Source: Zeus faber (Eukaryota > Chordata > Actinopteri > Zeiformes > Zeidae). Taken from it: 64,000 nt of DNA. This document shows, in pieces, positions 34,216 through 44,457 of this stretch. How positions within the stretch are numbered: the first letter of the stretch is position 1; every line of letters starts with the position of its first letter. The DNA is taken from positions 8,477,644-8,541,643 of the forward strand of contig OY482864.1 of NCBI GenBank assembly GCA_960531495.1, given 5' to 3'. The translations under genes and the position numbers were made by a program. The notes below the pieces were generated by a model that had not been told where the DNA came from, did no database searches, and worked only from the letters and a program-made list of their open reading frames with translations.

Positions 34216-34480
34216 GACATTCTGTATTGATCACTCGTATTCCTGTGTCTGAATTACTGCGTGGAGGTGTGGGGTAACATGTACAAAAAAAGAGCCATAA
34301 GGGTAGTAAACAATGCAGGATATTGTGAACATACTTACTGTATACCCTGTATTTTAGGTCACATGCTTTGAAGTTCATGGATATGGTAAACTTCATTACT
34401 GCACAAATAAAGCAAGAAATAATTTACTTCTTGGTAACATGCAAAAATGTTCTTTGATAGAGGGGGGGGGGGGGGGGTCA
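34216..34480 (+). mobile_element. Fossil LINE RT C-terminus in U5 unit
   Basis: Encodes broken pieces of a non-LTR retrotransposon C-terminal domain (NYCVEVWGNMYKKRAIRVVN, then a SHALKFMDMVNF-like part), followed by a G16 run at 34462-34477. Shorter copies of the same fossil lie at about 51139-51262, 53026-53106 and 58957-59035, so it is part of the U5 repeat unit. Clade not assigned. Confidence 0.65.
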
Positions 34481-35009
34481 AATTAAATTAAAGCGCTGTG
34501 TTCATAACTCTTTGAAGAGTACTGTATGTGTATATGAAATTGCGAGGGGCATTTGTGGAATGGTTTGGATATAGAACCCCAGCAAAGTCCTAATATGAAT
34601 TAATTCAAGAAGATTTACAATAAAATAAGTTTGAAGAGGTTTAGGGACGAGGAAGGGTTGGGAGGATAAAAGTTGAGGTAATTGTTTGAGTTATATCTGA
34701 TTGACACTGGGTAGATATCTGGCTTGTATATAACAGCATTTGGGTAGTTGTTTGTAAGTTGTATGTGTGATGAATATTTAGTTATTTGTTTGAGTTCTGG
34801 AGAAGTGATTGGACCACGTAAGTGAATACTTATGCTGGTCTTGTTTATTATTCATTTTCATTGTTATTCTTGATTTGTTTTAACTTACTGTTTGAAAAAA
34901 GTTATTAATCAATTGAAAAAAAGCAATGACTCACAGTTTTATGCTATTACTGCGAGCGAGGCAGATATCTTAGTGTTTACCACTCCTTGATTTACTTGTA
35001 CAATGCTGT
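34481..35009. repeat. U5-unit spacer (downstream of U5)
   Basis: Spacer lying 3' of U5 copy a on the - strand. It is shared with 35884-36394 and 51826-52260, with landmarks GGTTTAGGGACGAGGAAGGG and GCAGATATCTTAGTGTT. A 3'-box-like GTAAATCA lies just after the U5 3' end. No protein gene. Confidence 0.75.
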
Positions 35010-35129
35010 TGGGCTTTGCCAGTTAGAAAAGCCTACCAAAAATAGGCGAAACTCTTATTTGTTCCTCTTCACGGAAGTCTTTAGTAAAAGGCGAAAGGCT
35101 TAATCGTACTGAAGAGAAACCAAAGTAAT
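35010..35129 (-). ncRNA. RNU5: U5 spliceosomal snRNA, copy a (complete)
   Basis: U5 aligns exon ends in the spliceosome through its loop I. On the - strand the RNA starts near TTTGGTTTCTCTTCAG, has the invariant loop region CGCCTTTTACTAAAGA (loop at 35084-35092), GAGGAACAA, and the Sm site CTATTTTTGG (35036-35045). It ends with a 3' stem-loop in which GGCTTT pairs with AAAGCC. Length is about 120 nt, as in other vertebrates. One C-A mismatch is visible in the stem under loop I. A PSE-like element lies 45-65 bases upstream and a tRNA-Asp-like gene about 295 bases upstream. It is the only uninterrupted U5 in the window. The exact 5' end is approximate. Confidence 0.93.
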
Positions 35130-35173
35130 TAATTACATTAATGCAAATGATGGAAAAGGGTGTTGGTGCCTTT

Positions 35174-35194
35174 GCCTATCAGCATGACGGTACT
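35174..35194 (-). promoter_or_regulatory. PSE of U5 copy a
   Basis: On the - strand TACCGTCATGCTGATAGG, matching the vertebrate PSE core ACCGTNA, at -45 to -65 from the U5 start. An octamer ATTTGCAT (35141-35148) is unusually close to the start, so its role is doubtful. Confidence 0.7.
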
Positions 35195-35423
35195 GCTTTT
35201 TGGCTAGCTGCAGAGCAACTGACAGATCTCACATTGACTAGCAGTCCACACCACCCTTTAACCATCTATACCAAATCAGAACATTGAACGGGTGTCACTG
35301 TACATAAAGACTGAGGGAAAGTTTTCTCTGGGATTAAAACAGCGACAGCCTGCTCTGCATTTCACCGAAAAGCCTCAGACGTGGGAGCATGAGTGAGGAA
35401 GAAACACTAACATACTGTTTCTC

Positions 35424-35495
35424 CTCCCTATCGGGGAATTGAACCCCAGTCTCCTGCGTAGCAAGCAGTGATACTGGCCACTATACTAACGAGGA
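35424..35495 (-). tRNA. tRNA-Asp-like gene T1, anticodon altered
   Basis: 72 nt on the - strand starting TCCTCGTTAGTATAGTGG, matching vertebrate tRNA-Asp. The T-arm GGGGTTCAATTCCCC is intact and the acceptor ends ATAGGGAG with one mismatch. The anticodon loop reads TTGCTAC, so the anticodon is GCT rather than the GTC seen in the other copies. No T-run terminator is close. Probably a decayed tRNA-Asp gene kept within the U5 unit. Confidence 0.8.
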
Positions 35496-35572
35496 TACAG
35501 AGGGTCATTATTCACGGAGCAGAGTTAAAGAGTTAAAAATATCTTCTGTCACAAGGAAAATGTATATCCTAG

Positions 35573-36394
35573 GCCAGGGATGGGCTAATATTTTGGTTCA
35601 TGGGCCGGATAGAGTTTTGAAGACCATGTGAGGGGCCACATTCAAGTTTATTCAAGTTTCCTCTCGGCTTTTCGGCTCATGAATTGAGGAAGAAGCTTCA
35701 AAAAGGGACTTGACATTTGGACATGTTTTGAGCAGAAATTGGCACACAGAATTAAAATTGCTTCAGAGATAGGACAACCGTACAAAATGTCGTTGGAACG
35801 ATTTGAACCGGCTTGGGGACAACCCGCTGGATTTTCAGACCATGGCTTTAACCATTCACTTTCAAATGAAAGGAAATTCCCACTCAAAACACTGTGTTCG
35901 TAACACTTTGAAGAGTACTGTATGTGTATATGAAATTGCGAGGGGCATTTGTGGAATGGTCTGGATATAGAACTCAAGCAAAGTCCATATATATATCAAT
36001 TCAAGAAGATTTACAATAAAATAAGTTTGAAGAGGTTTAGGGACGAGGAAGGGTTGGGAGGACAAAAGTTGAGGTTGTTTGAGTTATATCTGATTGACAC
36101 TGGGTAGATATCTGGCTTGTATATAACAATATTTGGTTAGTTGTTTGTAAGTTGTATGTGTGATAAATATTTAGTTACTTGCTTGAGTTATGGAGAAGTG
36201 ATTGGACCACGGAAGCGAATACTTATGCTGGTATATGTTTATTGTTATTCTTGATTTGTTTTAACTTACTGTTACATGTTTCAAATAAGTAGTTAATCAA
36301 ATGAAAACAAGCAATGACTCACAGTTTTACGCTTTTTCTGCAACGAGGCCGATATCTTAGTGTTAATCACTCCGTGATTTACGGTCCACGCCAC
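35573..36394. repeat. U5-unit spacer blocks
   Basis: The first part (to about 35883) contains CAGGGATGGGCTAATATTTT and GGGGCCACATTCAAGTTTA, which resemble non-autonomous hAT ends. It recurs at 50829, 52718 and 58638. The second part repeats 34490-35009. It is cut at about 36394 by the L2 insertion. Confidence 0.7.
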
Positions 36395-36603
36395 TTCCGT
36401 TTCCGGTAACGGCTGTCGCGTTTGTGCTACTTCTTTGACTCGCTTCCCAAACTACCTGATGTTGGATTACGGGTCTCGGATTATTTACACTGCGATACCC
36501 CTATTCTTTCCCGGCTTTGACCCTCGCCTGAACTGTCTTTTCGGATTTTGGAACGTGGACTCTGGCATGGCTAGCGCTTGTTAGCCTAGCATATTGCTAA
36601 ATA

Positions 36604-37850
36604 TGCCGGCATCGATGCCTACCTCTGTGGGATTGTGGGAACTGTTTGCCCCTGGTCGACAGAGACAGCGCACCAGAGAAGTCGGTCTTCAAAGACATTC
36701 CCAGCCTGCGTGAGGACGTGAAAACGAAGGATGAACTGTTTGTGCGTCTGACCTCCATCGCTCGCGCTCGGGCTCAGCACATCTCCTGCTCCATGCCCTC
36801 CGCTGTGATCGGACCGGACTTAGACTCCACTCTCCCGTGGCCCGGATCCATTCTCACTGCGGGTGAGGGTCGGATCGATCTGACGCTCCGCCGGCTGTGC
36901 CAGAGGAGCCATGGCCCAAGTCCCGGACCTGTTCCACTCCAGAGCCTTGGACCCTGGGGCCGTGCCGTGGCCGGCGTTGCGTGCGCTCCTTGCGCCGCTC
37001 TATGCCGGAGACTCTCCGGCTGGAGAAGAGATTCCAAACCCTGGAGCCCACAGTCGATGCCAGAGATATGCGGGAATTCCCTCCTTTGGGGGGGCTCACA
37101 GTCCACCGTGGCATCGAGGACACCAAGACGGTCTCTACCGCCGCTGGCCTCGTTCCCACTGCCGCCAGACTATCCATCGCCTGCTCGGGCCTCCGCTCCC
37201 GAATCAGTTGGTGGCTGCTCCGCCGCCGCGGGCCCCGCTGTTTTCAACCCCGCAGAGCGCCGCCTCGGCCCGTCGGGGCCGCCCCGCGGCGACTGACTTG
37301 GACCGCCCGCCCGCGCTGCCTCCGGGAGGACGGTGGTCTCTTGGTTCGGCTGCTGCTGTCCCTCGGAACTCCTCTGCTGCCGGACCTCCATCCATGCTAA
37401 TTGTCGGCTCCTCCATGGTTTGACACATCACCCTGCCTGCGGCTAAAACCATCTGCTACCCGGGTACTCTTATCCGGGATATAGACTCCAGAATCCCACA
37501 ACTGCTGGATCAAAACCCGTTTTCCTCCACTGTTCTTATCCACGTCGGAACCAACGATCTCAGGAACAAACAATCGGAGACACTTAAAGAAGAATTTACG
37601 AAGCTTATTGACAGTCTTCTACAGTCAGACCGCCGGTTAATCGTCTCCGGCCCGCTGCCATGTCCTTCAGTTACACACATGGCTCAAGGGATACTGCTGC
37701 TCCCTCAACATACCGTTTGTGGACAACTTCGGTACCTTCTTGAACCGTCCAAACGTCTTCAGACATGATGGAGTTCATCCAGACTTTCACGGATCACGCC
37801 TCCTCGCCTTAGATGTGGAACTTACGCTGAAATCTTCTGTTCGCTGCTAA
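36604..37850 (+). pseudogene. L2 ORF1 with SGNH-hydrolase-like domain
   Basis: Starts near ATG 36604, then the frame changes several times. The N-terminal half has a coiled-coil-like region (LREDVKTKDELFVRL) and a low-complexity Pro/Arg-rich part. The C-terminal half shows the SGNH blocks: LIVGSSMV near 37400 (block I), HVGTNDLR near 37545 (block III) and HDGVHP near 37765 (block V). Such esterase domains are known in ORF1 proteins of CR1 and L2 elements and help the RNP. Broken by frameshifts near 36660, 37420 and 37690. Confidence 0.75.
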
Positions 37851-40545
37851 TGTCTGGTGAGTCCGATCCACTTTGACATTAATGACTGTCACTCTGCTCT
37901 ACAAATTCCTGTACTTATAAACCATAGACCGAAATTACGTAACTTCCCTGTAACATACAGGAATCTAAAAAAATTGCTACGGGTTCGGACTCAAACTCTC
38001 AGTACCCCGCAAAGCCATGCACCCAGAACAACAAAAATGTCTCTATTAAACGTAAGGTCATTAACTAACAAGTCATTTTTAGTTAATGAGCTTATAAGTA
38101 CTCATAACCTAGATTTCACTCTATTAACTGAGACCTGGCTGGATAGAAATGGCTCACTCGCACTCACTGAGACAGCACCTGCTAATTTCAAGTTCATCCA
38201 AACCACTTGAGCTGACCAGAGAGGTGGTGGAATAGCTGCTGTCTTCTCTGAGAATTCACGTCTTTTGAACACCTTGCTATATCTATAAACTACAGTGCCC
38301 CGATTTTAATCATCACTGTCTATCGGCCACCAAAATCTAAATGTGGCTTTCTTGATTAATTCTCAGAGCTACTGTCCAAGGTCTCCACTGATTATGATTG
38401 TGTTATTATCTCAGGTGATTTTAATATTCATGTTGACAATCAAACAGACCCAGATGTTCAACACTTCATTAGCCTATTAGAGGCATTCGACCTCACTCAG
38501 CACGTTTCTGGACCCACCCACAATAAGGGGCATACTCTGGACTTAGTCTTATCAAAAGGATTAAATATCACTGTACCCTATGTCATGGATGTTGCTATTT
38601 CAGATCACTGTTCCATTTTCTTTGACGGGTCTGCTCTTTCTGTACAACAGAGGGGTACCCGAACAATTAAAAAAGCGTATCATTAACAATAATAATAACC
38701 ATTGAAACTTTCAAGAGAATTGTAAATGAGTTACCGCTGTTCAAGGCATCATCAACTGAGGATCCTGTGAACAACTTCAACTCCAAAATACAAAATATCA
38801 TTGATAAGATTGCACCTGTTAAAACTAAAAACATAGAAAAACAAAAAGCCCCCTGGAGAAATGGAGCAGTTATTAGGCAGCTTAAGAGAGAGTGTCGCCA
38901 GGCAGAATGAAAATGGAGAAAGACAAATCTTCAGGTTCATCATGAAATTTACAAGGATAGACTCAATCGATACAATATAGAAATTAAACAGGCCAGACAG
39001 TCTTTCTTCTCTAAAATCATTAATGAAAGCTCAACAATAGTGAAGTGCTCTTCTTCACTGTTGATCGACTTATTAATCAGCCATCTACAACCCTGTCAGA
39101 GATGCTCTCCACTGAAAAATGTGAGGAGTTTGCTACATTCTTCAGTTACAAAATTATAGCTATCAGACAATATTAGTGCCTCAACATCCAGAAATGAACC
39201 TACCTTTCAGTTCCCCAGTAATATGACTGCTGCCATGTCCCATTTCATCCCCTTAGACATAAAACGACTGGACGATATTGTTGGTCAGCTCAGGTCCTCC
39301 ACCTGCTGCCTGGACCCCCTCCCTACCACATTTTTAAAACAGTTTTTAACTGCCTAGCACATGAGGTATTAGAGATTTTAAATGGCTCTCTTCAATCAGG
39401 TATATTCCCTGCAGCATTTAAAACAGCTGTCATTAAACCACTCCTGAAGAAGAGCAATCTCAATGCAACAGTTATTGCCAACTACAGGCCCATTTCCAAC
39501 CTGCTGTTCTTCAGCAAAATACTTGAAAGAACAGTTTACCTTCAGCTTAACAACTATCTAACCTCAAACAGCCTTTTAGACACCTATCAATCTGGCTTTT
39601 GACCTCACCATAGCACAGAAACAGCACTTATTAAAGTTCTGAACGATCTACACATGAACGCTGATGCAAAAACTATCTGTTCTTCTGCTCCTAGATCTCA
39701 GTGCTGCCTTCGATACTGTTGACCATCAGATTTTATTAGCAAGATTACAAAAATGGGTTGGCCTATCTGGCCTGGTTCTAAATTGGTTCAAAACCTAACT
39801 ACAGGACAGGCAGTTCTTTGTGTCCATTGGAGATTTTGTGTCAACAAAGTGGATATTGTATGTGGAGTGCCCCAAGGTTCGATTCTGGGACCATTATTGT
39901 TTAACCTCTATATGCTTCCACTGGCACATATTGTAAAGAAACACAAAATAAATTACCATAATTATGTAGATGATTCACAACTGTACATATCACTATCTCC
40001 TGATGACCTACTCCCAATACACTCCCTCACTCAGTGTATAACTGATATTAATGCATGGATGTCAAATAACTTTTTACAACTGAACAAAGACAAAACAGAA
40101 ATACTCATCTTTGGTGCAAAGGCTCAAAGACAGAAAATTGCAGCTCATCCTAGTTCTCTGTCCCTGGAGAGCAAGAATGAAGCTGAATGAAGATGGAAAA
40201 AGTTTGAACATATCACACCTGTTCTTAGATCACTACATTGGCTCCCCGTCAGAACTAGAATTGATTTTAAGATTCTGCAACTTGTATATAACGCTATAAA
40301 TGGCCTTGGACCTCAGTATATAAAATAAATGCAAATTATACACGGACCAGCAAGAACTCTCAGGTCCACAGGCAGTGGTCTTTTAACTATCCCTCGTACC
40401 AACTCTAAAGCAGGAGAAGCTGCTTTCTGTATCTATGCCCCAAGTAAATGGAACACCCTACCGAGGGACCTGAGAGAGGCCCCCACACTGAATACTTTTA
40501 AAAGCAGGTTAAAAACCTTGCTGTTCGCTACAGTCTATGACTGAC
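37851..40545 (+). pseudogene. L2 ORF2: endonuclease and reverse transcriptase
   Basis: The endonuclease begins with NVRSLTNKSFLVNELIS and LLTETWLD near 38055-38140, continues with SGDFNIHVDN near 38410, and ends with a SDHCSIFF region near 38605. The RT shows NYRPISNL near 39485, QSGF near 39590, CGVPQGSILGPLLFNLY near 39860, and the catalytic YVDD at about 39970. The C-terminal tail has TLRSTGSGLLTIPRTNSKAG at 40345. Stops and frame changes are frequent, and a deletion near 40190 removes part of the segment after RT. Non-functional. Confidence 0.85.
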
Positions 40546-40561
40546 TGACTGACTGACTGAC

Positions 40562-40595
<34 letters not shown>

Positions 40596-40596
40596 A
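40539..40596 (+). repeat. (ACTG)n then (TCTG)n microsatellite
   Basis: Tetranucleotide repeats directly after the end of L2 ORF2. One motif switches to another at GACGTCTG. Confidence 0.9.
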
Positions 40597-40668
40597 ACCA
40601 TCTCTAACCTTATACCCTAATTTAAATATCTCTAACTTTGTACCTCAACTCAACATCTCTAACATCTC

Positions 40669-40748
40669 CGGAAGTGGTAGCTCTCACCGGAACTGGACAA
40701 GTCACTCAGGTGAGTGACTTGTCCAGTTCCGGTGAGAGCTACCACTTC
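40669..40748. repeat. Perfect 39-bp palindrome in L2 3' UTR
   Basis: Arms 40669-40707 and 40710-40748 are exact reverse complements with a GG spacer. Each arm contains GTGAGAGCTACCACTTCC or its complement. Single-arm relatives of this segment occur at about 49800, 49910 and 50185 in the rest of the L2 3' UTR. A fold-back duplication is the likely origin. Confidence 0.95.
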
Positions 40749-40964
40749 CCGTTCCGGTGAAGCCTTTGCATGTGCGTTGCTGTTGTTGCTCCTGCTTGGT
40801 TTTGCTGTTGTTGCTGCTGGTGTTAATGTTGCTGCTATTTCTGTTGCTGTGGTTGTTTCTGCTGTGGTATTACACTTCATCATAAGAAGGGTGTGTTTTC
40901 GGAGAGAGAGAGTCAACAGGATCTCCCTCCCGAGGTCTGTTTGGAAATTTGACGCGTAACTTAG

Positions 40965-41143
40965 TCAACCCAAGTTATTTTCTGTAGTTCTTAAGTTACA
41001 GTATAATTTTTTTGAGATAATCGCTAAGCACTGTAATTTACGGGCCCCCAAAACGCATCGCAAGCGCATGCAGGGCAGACGATAGAGCACAGAGCGTAGA
41101 CGAACTAGGAGACACGCATGCAACTGCGATGGTGGTTTGAAAA

Positions 41144-41183
<40 letters not shown>

Positions 41184-42321
41184 ACATACACACCCACACA
41201 CATAATATACCTAATGTGGAAAACACTGCATTGGACACTGGTGGTGGTTTAGGAGAACTTCTGGGGAGAGTTCCCGGACGGGTGCTTTCCGAGTAAATAG
41301 ATGGATTATCCTGGTGAGTTAACTGCTCTGGTTAGCTAATTAGCACTTGGTTAGCCGCTTGACATGAACTTGTTGCTAGAGTAAGTAATTGTGTGTTGGA
41401 TTGCCTAAGATATGTGTGAAACTTAAAAAACTGTCAGGATATTGTGTGTATGTGACGTGAACTGAATACGGCCGATTGTGTTAACAGTTTAGCCATTTAG
41501 CATCGAAATGAATGTGTGTATTGCTGTCTTGAAGCTAGGTTAATTTGCACGTGCAGCTGCGGTTTGTGCCTTGTTAATGGCCATGGCAGTGTGTTAACTA
41601 CAGTACAGTATGTTAGAACATGGTTAAACTATTTTACATGTTCGGAGAAATAAGTTAAATGATTATTTAATTTAATGCAATGGACAGTGGAACAAAAGCA
41701 TTCAGACTGTTTAATAACTGCGCTGCACACTTTTGTGCAGGCTGGGTTTTTTTGTGGGTCGGACTGTCAACTGGATCCAACTGAATTTGACTGCTTCCGC
41801 TATCGTCGTAGTTCCTGGATGCCATCACCTCTCGTCGGACGTCCATCATATGGACATTGTGCTCAGGTCCAGGTGGTGGTAGGAGCGAAATTGGGGAACT
41901 AAACTGAGGAATATTTTGTTTTGATGTTTTTTTTTATTCTGAGTACTCAGTTTTTTACTTTGGGTTTTTCTTCAAGTTTTCTTTTGGTTCTTGGGCCCAA
42001 GACAATCAAACTGTTTCATTTAACTTTTTTTGTGATGTGATTCTGGGTCAATGTTTATCTTGTTTGCCGCAGTGTTGAGAGAACATATACATTTCTTTAT
42101 TTATTTCTTAAAGGTATCTTTGTAAATACATTACTTTTATTCTCTAAAGTCGTGGTCACGTGTTGTTATGTGGGTTTGAGGTCTCATAAATCTTAATAAG
42201 CTACAATCAGTCCCCTTACCAATCAGATGTGAACCTGGAATTTTAAGTAGCCTTATACAACCTTAGACATAGACTTTTAGCATAGGTACCCCCATCATGT
42301 AGGGGTCACCAGAAGGTTACA
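40965..42321 (+). repeat. Gypsy 5' LTR
   Basis: About 1.36 kb, collinear with the 3' LTR from CCCAAGTTATTTTCTGTAG to AAGGTTACA. It contains an (AT)n run at 41145-41182 that is shorter in the 3' LTR. The small open frame at 41675 is shared with the 3' LTR and is not a gene. The first bases (TCAACCC) differ from the 3' LTR (TGTGACCC). Confidence 0.92.
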
Positions 42322-42424
42322 TAAAGTCGCGAGCCAGCCAGGAGATTGGTTTTAAGTAGCAACCTGACATTCCATCCCACGCTACACACGTTGTACACTA
42401 ATAATTCGTTCCACCGAGTTAGCT

Positions 42425-44312
42425 ATGGATATTTGTGACCAGTTTGACGTTCATGGTCAGAGCTCCCTCTTGGTAACGAACATTGAGGGAGATTACTCAG
42501 ATGTAGAGATAGCTTGTGTTTTTGAAGCTAATGGGGAAGTCTCAAAAATTGTCCGGATCCCTGATGAGCTAGAACATCCAAAGGGTTGAGCTCTGATTGA
42601 GTATGCGTCTGACCGGTCCATCTCTAGAATAGACCCCATTACCTTAGGCACCTTACAAAGTCCTAAAGATCCTTCCCTAAAATGGTCTGTGAGAACCATT
42701 AGAGATGTCTGTCAAGAAGAGATGGGCAGGGAGAATAGCCCGCAGATACCTGAGTGAACTAAAGCTAGTCGCGGGTAGTAGCAAAACAGGCTTCGTAAGT
42801 GTACTCACAAACAAGTTACTAGGGAACCAAGATACAAGTGAAAATGACAACACACCTGACAATGATAACCAAAGTGAACCTGCAGAATCCATACATTACA
42901 TTACATTACATTTAGCAGACGCTTTTATCCAAAGAGACTTACAATTGTTCAATCACCGACAGACGCAGCCATCAGGAGCAATTAGGGGTTAAGTGTCTTG
43001 CTCAAGGACACTACAGTATGCTAGCAGGAGGAGCCTGGGATCGAACCAGCAACCCTTAGATCACTAGACCACCAGCTCCACCGCCTGAGCTACCATCGCC
43101 TGGTACATGTTCCTAATGTATCTGCTAGTGTGCCAGTGAGCCCAGTTCACATTGATGAGAATGTCATTAACCCACCTCAGATCCAAAGAGTGATCGTAGA
43201 GCATGTCATCCGAAGTGACTCAAGAACTTCATCATCCATGCCTGCACGTCTGCGCATCTTCTCTGGTCGCATGCCAAAGCCTAACAGTGAGGTTGACTAA
43301 TGACACATGGCGCACCCAGGTTGACCTCCTTCTTGACGATCCTTCCTTTAGTGATACGCACAAGGTAAGGAAAATCCTTGAAAACCTGCTGAATCCAGCT
43401 ACTGATGTCGTGAAACCCCTTGGAATCTCCTCACCTCCTAGCGCTTATGTCACTGAGCTTGAATCTGCTTTCAATGTTGTGGAGGACGGAGAGGAGCTCT
43501 TTGCAGCGTTTCTCAGTTCAAACCAGAACAATGGGGAGAAACCCTCAGCATATCTGAACCGGCTCCAAACCCTCCTCACAAAAACAATTTCTGGAGGGGG
43601 AGCCTCAGTTGGAAATTCAAACGAATACTTACTCAGACAGTTCTGCCGGGACTGTTGGGATCAGAGCATCATCATAGGTCTACAGCTTGGGCCCAAAAAG
43701 AGCAACCCCCCCCCCATCATTCTGTGAATTTCTCCTCATGTTGAGGGCCGTTCAACAAAGCTAGACAGAATGAAAAAACATCTAGGTGCTTCAAAAGCTA
43801 TTGCACAAGCCCATCACATCTTTGACATTCCCTCCTATGATAGTGGTCCTGCCCCATTACCCACCCCAAAAGAAACCGAAGCATCAAAGCTTGAAAAGAA
43901 AGTGAATGAGCTAACTGAACAGGTAGAGAAGTTGAGCAAAGACTCACACAACATCATTCATGATAACAGGCCAGCGCCAAAACCAAAACAAGGTGAAACC
44001 ATTAAGCTTGAATGTAAACTAGCTGAACTAACAAAACAAGTTGAGATGCTATCTCAGAGTCAAAGAGAGAGTGAGAGCACTAAGAGAAAGGAGTGCCTTG
44101 CAATTAGCGAAAATAACAGGAGACCCATTAGAGTTCCTGGAATGCCAAGAGCTTGGTTCTGTTTCAAGTGTGGACAAGACAACCACATTGCTGCTCATTG
44201 TTCAAATGAACCGAACCAGACATTAGTCCGCATCAAAAATGCAGAGCTAAGAGAGGCACGTGACAAGTTCTCCGCTCAGCAGACTGCTTCGCCCTTTGGT
44301 TTAAACTTGTAG
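42425..44312 (+). pseudogene. Gypsy gag, PNMA-like
   Basis: From ATG 42425 the first part (SSLLVTNIEGDYSDVEIACV...VRIPDE) resembles the RRM-like N-terminal domain of vertebrate PNMA proteins, which derive from Gypsy gag. A stop at about 42586 and a frameshift near 42700 follow, then the SINE at 42890-43102. The capsid-like region is in an open frame ending at 43727 (LLLDDPSFSDTHKVRKILEN). The last part (43770-44312) has two coiled-coil stretches and a zinc knuckle CFKCGQDNHIAAHC (CX2CX4HX4C). PNMA similarity is by recollection of the family pattern. Confidence 0.75.
42890..43102 (-). mobile_element. SINE inside Gypsy gag
   Basis: Nearly complete copy of the fish tRNA-derived SINE in reverse orientation. 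It starts with TACATTACATTACATTTAGC (the tail repeat) and ends with the tRNA-like head. It interrupts gag and so is younger than the Gypsy insertion or was picked up by a parent copy. Confidence 0.87.
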
Positions 44313-44457
44313 CAGATTCTGGCATGGGACATCCAGGAGCTGCCACAGCACATAACCCCTTGTCCCAAGAGCTTGATTCATCGTGCTAAAACAGAAAGAA
44401 AAGTAATGACACAGACAATGGAGGCTGACAGTACAGAGCATCTCATACCTTCAGGAT

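Noticed and set aside
35141-35148. Octamer as distal enhancer of U5 copy a
   Set aside because: It lies only 12-19 bases before the RNA start, where a distal element is not expected. Probably chance in AT-rich DNA.
36774-37452. Overlapping long frames on both strands
   Set aside because: GC-rich ORF1 region of L2. Only the + strand pieces with coiled-coil and SGNH blocks are meaningful.
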